A stretch of DNA of 35,749 nt from Candidatus Curtissbacteria bacterium (GCA_016183325.1 JACPEV010000028.1:1-35749), one strand, 5' to 3'. Shown: positions 7,140-14,111, numbered from the stretch's first letter. The notes: generated from the sequence alone by a model not told the origin. Made by a program: numbers and translations.

Positions 7140-8009
7140 CAGCTCTAATCCCTTCAAATAGTTCCTAAATTCCCCATTCGTATCCTCATGTTCTAGTGCA
7201 AAATCAACTACCGCGCGCAAATAGCCGATTTTGCTTCCGCAATCATAATATTTGGCGTCTTTAAGCTCCACGGCATAAATATCACGTTTTTTGACAAGAT
7301 CTACAATCGCATCAATTATCCAAATTTCGCCATTTTTCCCGGGCTTAAGCTTTTCAAGGCTCTCAAAAATATCTGGGGTGAAAAGATAGTTCCCGTGCGT
7401 TGCTAAATTGGAGGGCGCCTCACCTTTTGCCGGCTTTTCAACAATTCCGTTAATCTTAAAAATATTTCCTTCTACTGGCGAGACATCAGCAATTCCATAC
7501 TTTCCTAAATCTTTCTGGGCAATCCTAATTGCTGCAATTACTGGCGCATCGTATTTCTCGTATGCTTGAATAAGTTGTTTAACGGGGGGCGGGTCAGAAA
7601 CAAAAAATTCATCTCCCCACATCACCAAAAAGGGTTCATCTCCAATAATATCTTTCGCAACCAAAACGGCGTGACCGTTTCCGAGCGGTTCCTTCTGTCG
7701 CACATAAACGAAATCCGCAAGTCCTGAGATTCGTCTAACTTGCTCGAGCAGCTCAGTCTTGCCATCTTTCTCAAGTCTTGCTTCAAGCTCAAAATGCTTA
7801 TCAAAATGGTCCTCAATTGCCCTCTTATGCCAACCGGTAACAATTACAACTTGCTCGATTCCAGCTTCAACTGCCTGTTCAACCACATACTGGATAATCG
7901 GTTTGTCAACAATCGGCAGCATCTCCTTGGGCATTGCCTTTGTTGCCGGCAAAAATCTGGTACCGAAACCCGCTGCCGGAATCACAACCTTCCTGACTTT
8001 CTGCGCCAT
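7137..8009 (-). CDS. galU: UTP--glucose-1-phosphate uridylyltransferase
   Basis: A 290-residue nucleotidyltransferase that makes UDP-glucose from UTP and glucose-1-phosphate. The nucleotide-binding loop PAAGFGTRFLPATKAMPKEMLP is canonical for GalU, and KPIIQYVVEQAVEAGIEQVVIVTG, MWGDEFF, GIVEKP and KYYDCGSKIGYLRA follow in the expected order. The length is normal. It feeds polysaccharide synthesis and the galT reaction encoded elsewhere in the window. The ribosome binding site GAAGG lies 8 nt before the ATG and inside a 20-bp palindrome, which may mask it. Confidence 0.96.
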   Translation of the reverse strand: MAQKVRKVVIPAAGFGTRFLPATKAMPKEMLPIVDKPIIQYVVEQAVEAGIEQVVIVTGWHKRAIEDHFDKHFELEARLEKDGKTELLEQVRRISGLADFVYVRQKEPLGNGHAVLVAKDIIGDEPFLVMWGDEFFVSDPPPVKQLIQAYEKYDAPVIAAIRIAQKDLGKYGIADVSPVEGNIFKINGIVEKPAKGEAPSNLATHGNYLFTPDIFESLEKLKPGKNGEIWIIDAIVDLVKKRDIYAVELKDAKYYDCGSKIGYLRAVVDFALEHEDTNGEFRNYLKGLEL

Positions 8010-8017
8010 TCAAAAGA

Positions 8018-8037
8018 CCTTCAATTTAAATTGAAGG
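8018..8037 (-). promoter_or_regulatory. Perfect palindrome covering the galU ribosome binding site
   Basis: CCTTCAATTTAAATTGAAGG is a perfect 20-bp palindrome. In the galU mRNA its 3' arm ends in GAAGG, the likely Shine-Dalgarno 8 nt before the ATG, and the 5' arm CCTTC can pair with it. It could be a protein operator or a translation-masking hairpin. Confidence 0.55.
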
Positions 8038-8152
8038 CATTATCAATTTTAACACCGCGATTTAGGGAAATCCACTCAAGCTCCTTGCCGTAATTTGCTT
8101 GATCCATTGCATGTTATGTTCACTTTCCATTTGGTCTTGCTTTGGATTTGAA

Positions 8153-8356
8153 GGCATTACGAGTTTCGCACCTGATAACCACCTCGGATGGTGGCGAGGC
8201 AACGACCTCGACTCCTCCGAGGTGAAGTGGTAAACAATTCCTTCCACCGTCCGAGGAGTCCCCTTCGACTACTTCGACTACGCTCAGTACGGGTTCGCTC
8301 AGGGCAAGCGAGGCCACCTCGGGGATGTCTTCACAAGTGCGAAACTTGTGGGCATT
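8153..8356. repeat. Compound inverted repeat with GAGTTTCGCAC arms
   Basis: Arms ACGAGTTTCGCAC (8159-8171) and GTGCGAAACTTGT (8337-8349) enclose smaller hairpins (CGACTCCTCCGAGG, GTCCGAGGAGTCC) and CTTCGACTACGCTCAG motifs. The same arms bound the element at 30498-30638, but the inner content differs. The ORFs listed in this stretch are chance. With 8411-8532 this fills the galU-HTH gap. Confidence 0.65.
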
Positions 8357-8410
8357 AGGAATCCCAAATGTATTAAAAAAAAGGAAAGGTGTCAACTTAA
8401 TCCAAATGAA

Positions 8411-8532
8411 GTAACTGTCCACGTTCGTGATAATTTATTCTTCGAACGAGCGTAGTGAAGTGAGAAGTTTAGATAAATAGTTCTCGCTTACGCTCGAACA
8501 ATAATAAAAATATCAGAGACGTGGACAGTTAC
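8411..8532. repeat. Nested inverted repeat, family B (copy 2)
   Basis: Outer arms GTAACTGTCCACGTTCGTGA and TATCAGAGACGTGGACAGTTAC. The inner inverted core has TTCGAACGAGCGTAGTGAAG and TTCTCGCTTACGCTCGAA. It shares start and core with the copy at 5481-5594. It lies just downstream of the HTH gene and could act as a terminator there. Confidence 0.75.
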
Positions 8533-8550
8533 CAAATGAAAGGTGGTTTG

Positions 8551-9411
8551 TTATCTTGTCTGTTTTTGTTTCTCTCGAGCTTCCTTGGTTTTGGCAAAAT
8601 GGCCCTCAAGCATGGCTAACTGCGCGGCAGTCATCAAAAGCGGTAGATCCAACTGCCCGCGTACCACGCTCACTGCTGCCCTCGAAACCCCTAAATGTCC
8701 GGCGGCTTCGACTCCATTGTAAGTCACATATGGAAGAGTTTTTTGCATGGATCTAATTTTTCCTCCTTTTGGACCGCCTTGAAAACGATGCCCAGAAGAG
8801 GACTTAATTTCAATGGTAGCAGCAATAGCATCTGCTAATTGTTCTTTTTCCTCATCAGTTAGATCAAGTCTCTCTGATTTCTCAAGAAGAGTCGCCAGGG
8901 AATCTATGCTCAAATTATCTCTATTTTGCCCGTACGGATTAATGTTGAGTCCTAAAATTCTTAACAAAATTGCAAGTGAGATCTGCTTTTGCCGGCAATA
9001 ATCCTCCAGCCATCTACCAATTGGAGTTTCTGCCGGCTTTATCAGACTTTTCCCCCGCTTGATGGCCACTTCTGAATCGGCAGCAACACCTCCTATTCTC
9101 CCTCTGCCTGCCTGCAGCAAATTTCGCCAGGGCTCAACCAGCCTATCCAACTCCTGGCCGTTTGGTTTTAAAAGTATCAAAAGCCTCCCAAATTCTTCCG
9201 GGGATGGAACCCTTCGGCCAATCAACCACGGTCTGACTGTCGAATTGCTTTTTCCCCCCAATGCTTTACCTAAGGAAATCTGTGTTTCAAAACCGCGAGA
9301 AACCATCAGCGCCCGAAGCGCTTGAGGCAAAGGTTCCAGTGAGACATTTTCACCGTAAGGCCTTCTAGAAATTTCCCCGCTCCTAAAATTTGGTTGATCT
9401 CTCTCTGGCAT
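8551..9411 (-). CDS. Multi-HTH DNA-binding protein, divergent from secE
   Basis: A 286-residue probable regulator. The N-terminal part (about residues 28-95) reads as an XRE-type helix-turn-helix (LPQALRALMVSRGFETQISLGKAL...TVRPWLIGRRVPSPEEFGRLL). A second similar module follows (about 130-200, GRWLEDYCRQKQISLAILLRILG). The C-terminal part VTYNGVEAAGHLGVSRAAVSVVRGQ looks like a third helix-turn-helix. No ligand or catalytic domain is seen. A near-consensus promoter places the ATG within about 15 nt downstream of the -10, suggesting a leaderless or short-leader transcript. Divergence from secE raises the chance that it senses or controls that operon; this is inference. Confidence 0.6.
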   Translation of the reverse strand: MPERDQPNFRSGEISRRPYGENVSLEPLPQALRALMVSRGFETQISLGKALGGKSNSTVRPWLIGRRVPSPEEFGRLLILLKPNGQELDRLVEPWRNLLQAGRGRIGGVAADSEVAIKRGKSLIKPAETPIGRWLEDYCRQKQISLAILLRILGLNINPYGQNRDNLSIDSLATLLEKSERLDLTDEEKEQLADAIAATIEIKSSSGHRFQGGPKGGKIRSMQKTLPYVTYNGVEAAGHLGVSRAAVSVVRGQLDLPLLMTAAQLAMLEGHFAKTKEAREKQKQTR

Positions 9412-9419
9412 AGCTGAAA

Positions 9420-9448
9420 ATTATATCAATTTATCGAGGCTTGCTCAA
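9420..9448 (-). promoter_or_regulatory. Promoter of the HTH gene
   Basis: On the minus strand TTGAGC, a 17-bp spacer and a perfect TATAAT end 8 nt before the ATG. It is one of the best housekeeping-type promoters in the window. Confidence 0.75.
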
Positions 9449-9470
9449 ACATAGCCCATCGTGGTAGGAT
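9441..9470 (+). promoter_or_regulatory. Possible secE promoter
   Basis: TTGCTC and TAGGAT with an 18-bp spacer face secE and overlap the -35 of the divergent HTH gene, so the two transcription units could compete or be co-regulated. The match to consensus is moderate. Confidence 0.4.
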
Positions 9471-9506
9471 TACTGAAGCCTTTTTCTCGAGAAAGGAAGA
9501 TTTTTT

Positions 9507-9692
9507 GTGGCATTTAATCCGCTAACTTATCTTAAAGAGTCAAAATCTGAGTTTGACAAAGTCATTTGGCCAACACCAAATCAGACCATTCGCCTGACTC
9601 TGGTAGTAATTTTTGTCTCGCTTGTCGTAGGAGCATACATTGCTGGACTCGATGCCCTTTTAACCACAATTACAGATAAGTTTATTAAATAA
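9507..9692 (+). CDS. secE: Preprotein translocase subunit SecE
   Basis: A 61-residue single-span SecE. The N-terminal amphipathic part YLKESKSEFDKVIWPTPNQT contains the hallmark EF.KVIWPT, and one membrane helix follows (LTLVVIFVSLVVGAYIAGLDALL). It clamps SecY in the Sec channel. The start is GTG 9507 with an AGGAAG upstream. It precedes nusG, as in nearly all bacteria, but a palindromic repeat sits between them. Confidence 0.95.
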   Translation: MAFNPLTYLKESKSEFDKVIWPTPNQTIRLTLVVIFVSLVVGAYIAGLDALLTTITDKFIK

Positions 9693-9696
9693 TAAC

Positions 9697-9802
9697 TCAT
9701 GTTACGCATGTCATTCTGGAGCGAAGCGATAGAATCTCAGTTTTTGAGATGCTATCGTGGCTTATCAGCCACTCCAGCATGACAGTAGTGCGTAAGGTGA
9801 GA
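9697..9802. repeat. Long hairpin repeat, family A (copy 1), between secE and nusG
   Basis: Arms TGTCATTCTGGAGCGAAGCG and CCACTCCAGCATGACA with an inner pair GATAGAATCTCA / TGAGATGCTATCG form a long imperfect hairpin. Outer bases TTACGCA and TGCGTAA also pair. The copy at 30498-30638 shares the core TGTCATYCTGGAGCGAA...CTATCGTGG...CCACTCCAGNATGACA. Confidence 0.85.
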
Positions 9803-9834
9803 TAATAAGAGGACTTGAGCAAAAAGGAATAAAC

Positions 9835-10443
9835 ATGGACGATCAAGATCAAACAAAAACAGCCGGCAAAGACGAGCCTCGCTCTGTTTCCACATCCCCG
9901 CCAGAACCTCCGGACCCTCATAAACCCAAATGGTATGTTGTCCATACTTATTCGGGCCACGAATCAAAAGTCGCGGCAACCTTAAAACAAAGAATAGAAT
10001 CGCAAAAACTTCAAGACAAAGTCTTGGATATCCTTGTCCCCACCCAGGAAAAAATAGAAATTAAAGAAGGCAAAAAAAACACGGTTAAAGAGAAAATTTT
10101 CCCCGGATATCTTTTAATCAGAATGGTTCTTGACGACAATACTTGGCTTGCAGTCAGAACAACCCCTGGAATAACTAGCTTCGTTGGCATGGCCAATAAA
10201 CCAACACCGCTCCCAGATCAGGAAGTCGCCACAATTCAAAAGTTCATGAGCATGGAAGCTCCCAAATTCAAGACCGCTTTCTCTCAAGGTGAAGCAGTCA
10301 AAATCATTGACGGCCCATTTTCCGAATTTTTGGGATCTGTCTCCGAAATAGACGAAGCCAAAGGCAAACTCAAAGTCATGGTCTCAATCTTCGGCCGCGA
10401 AACTCCCGTTGAGTTGGATCTTTTACAAGTAGCTAAATTATGA
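9835..10443 (+). CDS. nusG: Transcription termination/antitermination factor NusG
   Basis: A 202-residue NusG. A Pro- and acid-rich N-terminal extension of about 30 residues precedes the NGN domain (KWYVVHTYSGHESKVAATL, KIFPGYLLIRM, VRTTPGITSFVG), and the KOW domain follows (GEAVKIIDGPFSEFLGSVSEID...KVMVSIFGRETPVELDLLQVAKL). It binds RNA polymerase and links to ribosomes or Rho. AAAAAGGA lies 7 nt before the ATG. Its 3' end is duplicated in tandem downstream. Confidence 0.96.
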   Translation: MDDQDQTKTAGKDEPRSVSTSPPEPPDPHKPKWYVVHTYSGHESKVAATLKQRIESQKLQDKVLDILVPTQEKIEIKEGKKNTVKEKIFPGYLLIRMVLDDNTWLAVRTTPGITSFVGMANKPTPLPDQEVATIQKFMSMEAPKFKTAFSQGEAVKIIDGPFSEFLGSVSEIDEAKGKLKVMVSIFGRETPVELDLLQVAKL

Positions 10444-10595
10444 AAAATCCAACGAAGACCCTGAGTGAAATCGAATGGGTTGAGCTTGATTTACTTCAAG
10501 TCGCTAAATTATGAATGAAATCAAGCGAAATCCTGAGTGAAATCGAAGGATTGAGTTAGACTTCCTTCAGATGGCTAAATTATGAAAAAGTCAAG
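10408..10595 (+). repeat. 71-bp tandem duplication of the nusG 3' end
   Basis: The last 36 nt of nusG (encoding VELDLLQVAKL-stop) recur at 10479-10514 and 10550-10585, with a period of exactly 71 bp. Each copy is followed by ATGAA...TCAAGCGAA or a similar tail, and the first two by CCTGAGTGAAATCGAA. Copy 2 differs from the gene only at synonymous positions; copy 3 has a few conservative changes. The three copies lie in three different reading frames. Confidence 0.9.
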
Positions 10596-10612
10596 CGAAA
10601 AACTTTAAATCA

Positions 10613-11425
10613 GTGACTGCTCCCCATCTTAAAATTCTCATCCCTTCCTTATTATTATTGATAATAATCGCTGCGCTGGCGGCCCAAGTCAAATTCCCAA
10701 AAGAAACCGGTTTTGATCAATTCTTTTTTGGAAGCAAGAATCTGGCCAGACTTTTTGCCCAAGAATTATTGAATCAACAAACTCAGCAAGAAATCGCAAA
10801 ACTCCCTGGTCATTGGGGCATCGCCATTCGCGATCTTAAAACTGGCAAAACTTATCTAAAAAATGCCACTGACCAATTTACCGCTGCCAGTCTCTATAAA
10901 CTGGCCGTTATGTGGGCAGCCTTTGAGGCTATCGACAAACAACAGGTCAAAAAAGACGATCTTGAACCCCAGCTCACCTCCATGATTACTTATTCGGACA
11001 ATGATTCTGCCGTTTACCTTGCCGAAAAACTTGGCTGGGGCAACATTCAATCGTTGATGGATCAAGAAGGTCTTGGCGCTATCGACCTTGCCGACCCTCC
11101 CAAAATTAGTGCCCAATCAGCCCTAACTCTTTTAGAACGCATTTATAGAGGTAGTGCAGTTTCACCAACCGCCTCCCAAGAAATGAAGGAGCTTCTCTTT
11201 GCCCAAACTATCAATGACCGCATTCCCAAATATCTGCCAGAAGGTGTCAAAGTCGCCCACAAAACCGGCGAGCTTGACAACCTGCGCCACGATGCCGGCA
11301 TCGTCTTGGGCAAAAATAGCCATTACATTTTCGTATTCTTATCTGAAACACCCGTCCCCGAAGAAACCTCCGAGCAAATCGCCCAGCTTTCCAAAAAAAT
11401 TTACGCAGCTTTAGAAAATCAATAA
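10613..11425 (+). CDS. Exported class A beta-lactamase-like serine hydrolase
   Basis: A 270-residue protein with an N-terminal membrane or signal helix (residues 7-25) and a beta-lactamase2-type domain. Catalytic SLYK is at 93-96, SDN at 128-130 and KTG at 217-219, in the correct order. The omega-loop region (GLGAIDLADPPKISAQ) is short and shows no equivalent of the class A deacylating Glu166. It therefore may act on peptidoglycan or as a slow acyl-enzyme rather than as an efficient beta-lactamase. The start is GTG 10613, with no clear Shine-Dalgarno, following the nusG tail repeats. Confidence 0.78.
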   Translation: MTAPHLKILIPSLLLLIIIAALAAQVKFPKETGFDQFFFGSKNLARLFAQELLNQQTQQEIAKLPGHWGIAIRDLKTGKTYLKNATDQFTAASLYKLAVMWAAFEAIDKQQVKKDDLEPQLTSMITYSDNDSAVYLAEKLGWGNIQSLMDQEGLGAIDLADPPKISAQSALTLLERIYRGSAVSPTASQEMKELLFAQTINDRIPKYLPEGVKVAHKTGELDNLRHDAGIVLGKNSHYIFVFLSETPVPEETSEQIAQLSKKIYAALENQ

Positions 11426-11495
11426 ATGTGCTCCAACCCCGCAGGTCGGAGGCTTGGGTAGTCGTCCTAGCACAAACTTGCATAATGGAAAGACT

Positions 11496-11501
11496 TATAA
11501 T
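11496..11501 (+). promoter_or_regulatory. Isolated TATAAT -10 element
   Basis: A perfect TATAAT lies about 38 nt before the leader ORF. The region 17 bp upstream has no good -35; TTGCAT at 11478 is only 12 bp away. It is probably the -10 of the nucleotidyltransferase unit. Confidence 0.4.
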
Positions 11502-11538
11502 ACAATTTACATCGATTCTAACCAAAGGGGACAAAGAA

Positions 11539-11586
11539 ATGAAATGCGCAATGCTTAGAGGATTCGTTGCCCCCAATTCAATATGA
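11539..11586 (+). CDS. 15-codon leader ORF coupled to the nucleotidyltransferase-like gene
   Basis: ATG with AAAGGGGA upstream encodes MKCAMLRGFVAPNSI and ends at a TGA that overlaps the next ATG (ATGA). The spacing, ribosome binding site and overlap favour a translated leader that couples to the next gene. The peptide itself resembles nothing known. Confidence 0.4.
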   Translation: MKCAMLRGFVAPNSI

Positions 11587-12182
11587 GCCAAGAAGCTAGA
11601 CGGAAAGAAGAATCTCGAGGAAAAGAAATCTCTCCTCAACACTACTTAGAAGCTCTTTTACCAGCTGATCGGCAAAATGTCGAAGCTATCTTAGATTTAT
11701 TTACCGACATCCAAGAACAAGTAATTCCAAATCGTAAAGCCGTTATCGTGGCGGTTGGCAGTTCAGTTGACCCCTCAGCAGATAAAGAGCCAAAAGACAT
11801 CGACCTGCGTTTGGTAATTAACGGGCCATATAACGCCGATGTTTTAACAAAACTCTCCATCTCAATTTTTAACGCTCTCCCGTTAAAGGACAAAAATAAT
11901 CGAGTTGTATTTAGTGATCCAGACACAGACGGAGAACAATATAAAAGTGTAACCATGCACATTCAATCCCCTTTGGGTAGACCGATTGACCTTATTCTTC
12001 CTACAAAGAAAGACGCAGGAGAAAGCGGAATGTACCAGTTCTCATATGTCGAGTATGAGAAGCATCTGGATGAACGGGTTGATCGCTACCTGGAAGCAGA
12101 GCGCAAAAGAGAAGTGTGGTTGGGTTATCAAGAAAGCCCATCAGCCTTTTCTGTTCTTAGGATTTACACCCCTATATTGTAA
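11583..12182 (+). CDS. Nucleotidyltransferase-superfamily protein
   Basis: A 199-residue protein. AVIVAVGSSVDPSADKEPKDIDLRLVI fits the pol-beta-type nucleotidyltransferase signature (G-S, then D-x-D), and GRPIDLILP could supply the third carboxylate. The rest is helical and ends in a Tyr/Ile-rich tail. Members include MNT-type antitoxins, tRNA nucleotidyltransferases and drug adenylyltransferases; the substrate is not evident here. It is translated by overlap with a 15-codon leader ORF. A small unknown gene follows by about 20 bp and may be its partner. Confidence 0.6.
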   Translation: MSQEARRKEESRGKEISPQHYLEALLPADRQNVEAILDLFTDIQEQVIPNRKAVIVAVGSSVDPSADKEPKDIDLRLVINGPYNADVLTKLSISIFNALPLKDKNNRVVFSDPDTDGEQYKSVTMHIQSPLGRPIDLILPTKKDAGESGMYQFSYVEYEKHLDERVDRYLEAERKREVWLGYQESPSAFSVLRIYTPIL

Positions 12183-12201
12183 TGCTCTATAAAAGTTAAA
12201 C

Positions 12202-12507
12202 ATGGATGAAAGAGAACCAAAAAGAATAGAAAAGGTAATCGAAGGTTTCATCGTCTATCCGTCACCTGATGAGGGTGCGCATTTTTTAATAACACAAGGT
12301 CTTTCCGAAAAAGAAATAAAAGCATATCAAACAGCTTTGGTAGAGTTTAGGAATACAGGCCATTTCCCCCAAATTCAGCCTTTGATAGAAAAAGCGAGAG
12401 AAACAGGTAGATTAGTAGCTTTCGATTATTACATAGGTAATTTTAGGCGCATAGATGAAAGTCCTGTTAGACTTAGGTTAATAATAGAAGACCTCAGCAC
12501 TCCATAA
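12202..12507 (+). CDS. Uncharacterised 101-aa protein
   Basis: A soluble charged protein of mixed alpha/beta character (EGFIVYPSPDEGAHFLITQGLSEKEIKAYQTALVEF...). No domain recognised. It lies 19 bp after the nucleotidyltransferase-like gene on the same strand, so the two may form a pair. A HEPN/MNT-like toxin pair was considered, but no HEPN RxxxxH motif is present. Confidence 0.5.
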   Translation: MDEREPKRIEKVIEGFIVYPSPDEGAHFLITQGLSEKEIKAYQTALVEFRNTGHFPQIQPLIEKARETGRLVAFDYYIGNFRRIDESPVRLRLIIEDLSTP

Positions 12508-12518
12508 ACCCCAAATCC

Positions 12519-12548
12519 TTGAAAAAATAACCCTGTTTATCGTATACT
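12519..12548 (+). promoter_or_regulatory. Promoter of rplK-rplA
   Basis: TTGAAA and TATACT separated by 18 bp lie 41 nt before the rplK ATG. The transcribed leader consists almost wholly of the CTAGTTG-type array. Confidence 0.7.
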
Positions 12549-12550
12549 CA

Positions 12551-12579
12551 CTAATCGCTAGTTGCTAACTGACTAGTTG
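12551..12579. repeat. 7-bp array in the rplK leader
   Basis: CTAATCG, CTAGTTG, CTAACTG, one extra A, then CTAGTTG. The units occupy the 5' leader between the promoter and rplK. Confidence 0.65.
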
Positions 12580-12588
12580 CTTATTTTT

Positions 12589-13014
12589 ATGGCTAAAAAA
12601 ATCAAAACCATCATTAAACTTAACGTTAAAGCCGGCGAAGCAACCGCAGCTCCTCCTGTAGGAACGGCACTCGGTCCACACGGCTTGCCGATCATGGACT
12701 TTGTCAGAAGCTTTAACGAAAAGACCCAAGATCAGAAAGGCACTATTTTGCCTGTGGTTATCACAGTTTACGAGGATCGCACTTTTTCCTACACTATCAA
12801 AAAACCGCCAGTTGCCGAACTAATCAAAAAAACTCTCGGGCTTGAAAAGGGCTCTCAAACTGCCGGCAAAACAACAGTCGGTAAGCTAACAGCTTTGCAA
12901 GCCAAAAAGATTGCTGAGGTTAAAATGCCCGATCTCAACACCAAAGACCTGGAAGCTGCCATCAACATAGTCAAAGGGACAGCCCGATCGATGGGAGTCG
13001 AAACTGAAGAATAG
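12589..13014 (+). CDS. rplK: 50S ribosomal protein L11
   Basis: A protein of about 141 residues with the normal L11 layout: N-terminal domain [37 protein letters not shown], hinge and C-terminal rRNA-binding domain ending in [11 protein letters not shown]-type sequence ([17 protein letters not shown]). It binds the GTPase-associated centre of 23S rRNA. ATG 12589 (MAKKIK) is chosen over the TTG at 12577. No Shine-Dalgarno is visible because a repeat array fills the leader. Confidence 0.97.
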   Translation: MAKKIKTIIKLNVKAGEATAAPPVGTALGPHGLPIMDFVRSFNEKTQDQKGTILPVVITVYEDRTFSYTIKKPPVAELIKKTLGLEKGSQTAGKTTVGKLTALQAKKIAEVKMPDLNTKDLEAAINIVKGTARSMGVETEE

Positions 13015-13080
13015 CTTGCCCTGAGCGGAGTCGAAGGGTTAAAGGCACAGCAAGAAGCATGGGGGTGGAGGTGGTTGAAT

Positions 13081-13155
13081 AGTCAAAGTGTAGAGTCAAA
13101 GTGAAAAGTCGAGAATGACTTTATACTTTACACTTTCAACTTTGACTTTCGACTT
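13081..13155. repeat. Gene-less inverted 7-bp element between rplK and rplA
   Basis: Left arm (13081-13111) has units AGTCAAA, GTGTAGA, GTCAAAG, TGAAAAG; right arm (13117-13155) has ACTTTACACTTTCAACTTTG in the inverted sense. The arms match the family that brackets the four-helix-bundle gene at 30.8 kb, but only 5 bp lie between them. It replaces the expected rplA ribosome binding site region. Confidence 0.85.
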
Positions 13156-13160
13156 AACTT

Positions 13161-14111
13161 ATGGGTACTACACGCATTAAAGTCATCGACTTATCAAGCG
13201 AACAGGCGGAGATTAAAACCGCCAGAAAACACGCTCGCCTCGCTGCGAAGCGGGCTGGAAAGCTCTCAGGTCTTGGCAAACTCAAAACGGAAAAGAAACC
13301 GGCAACCGGCAAGAGCACTGAGAAGAAACATGAAGACACTTTATCAGTACAAACTGCCTCTGTGCCTTCAGCTCCTTCAGTGCCTTCTGTGATCACAAAA
13401 CAATCCGCCATCTCGACAACAGCCCGAAAACATCAACATCACATCGGCAAAAAATATCAACAAGCCGCCAGGCACATTGACAAAAACAAAGCTTACCCGA
13501 TTAAGGAAGCCATCGAACTTCTACATCAGGCCTCGTACACAAAATTCGATCCGACTGTTGAAATCCATTTGAACGTCACCGACAAAAATATCAAAGGCAG
13601 TGTTAATCTTCCCCATCCGGTTGGCAAAAAGAAGGAGAAGAAGTATCTGGTATTTTCCGATAAACGATCACCTATAAACGATAAACGTATAATTTGGGGC
13701 GACACTAAAACAATTGACGATATTCAAAACGGCAAGCTTTCCCCAAACAGAGACTTTGATGCTGTTATCGCAGAGCCAAAATTCATGCCGCAACTCGCAA
13801 AAGTTGCCAAAATTCTTGGCCCCCGCGGTATGATGCCAAATCCCAAAGACAAAACCATTGTTGACAATCCCCAAGAAGCTATTCAAAAACAGGCAAACTC
13901 AAATTCCCTCCAGTACGCGACGGATCCAACTGCTCCGATCATCCATTCAACTTTGGGCAAACTTTCAGCAAAACCCGAACAGCTCGAAAAAAACTTCCAG
14001 GCATATGTTGCCGCCATCGGCCCCACAAAAATAAGCAAAGCAACTGTCAAATCAACCATGAGTCCGCCAGTTAAAGTTGATATTTCTTCTCTCACTTCTT
14101 TACAGGGTTGA
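13161..14111 (+). CDS. rplA: 50S ribosomal protein L1 with long N-terminal extension
   Basis: A 316-residue L1; the usual length is about 230. The first ~85 residues are a basic, low-complexity extension containing SVPSAPSVPSV, coded by a 9-bp repeat. The canonical part begins at KKYQQAARHIDKNKAYPIKEAIELL and includes GSVNLPHPVGKKKE and KILGPRGMMPNPKDKT. Within domain II the segment DKRSPINDKR is coded by five 7-bp units. L1 binds 23S rRNA at the E-site stalk and often represses its own mRNA. The ATG follows a repeat arm directly, with no Shine-Dalgarno. Confidence 0.95.
   Translation: MGTTRIKVIDLSSEQAEIKTARKHARLAAKRAGKLSGLGKLKTEKKPATGKSTEKKHEDTLSVQTASVPSAPSVPSVITKQSAISTTARKHQHHIGKKYQQAARHIDKNKAYPIKEAIELLHQASYTKFDPTVEIHLNVTDKNIKGSVNLPHPVGKKKEKKYLVFSDKRSPINDKRIIWGDTKTIDDIQNGKLSPNRDFDAVIAEPKFMPQLAKVAKILGPRGMMPNPKDKTIVDNPQEAIQKQANSNSLQYATDPTAPIIHSTLGKLSAKPEQLEKNFQAYVAAIGPTKISKATVKSTMSPPVKVDISSLTSLQG
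13359..13394 (+). repeat. 9-bp coding repeat in the rplA extension
   Basis: TCTGTGCCT, TCAGCTCCT, TCAGTGCCT, TCTGTGATC encode SVP-SAP-SVP-SVI. The units are in frame, so length changes keep L1 open. Confidence 0.8.
13658..13692 (+). repeat. 7-bp array inside rplA
   Basis: Five consecutive 7-bp units: CGATAAA, CGATCAC, CTATAAA, CGATAAA, CGTATAA. They code for a surface-loop-like segment, DKRSPINDKRI. Confidence 0.75.

Noticed and set aside
8062-8422. Track ORFs downstream of galU
   Set aside because: They lie in compound inverted repeats with CTTCGA motifs; translations are typical repeat artefacts.
11426-11495. tRNA-like sequence before the nucleotidyltransferase gene
   Set aside because: No cloverleaf or TpsiC-arm consensus could be built.
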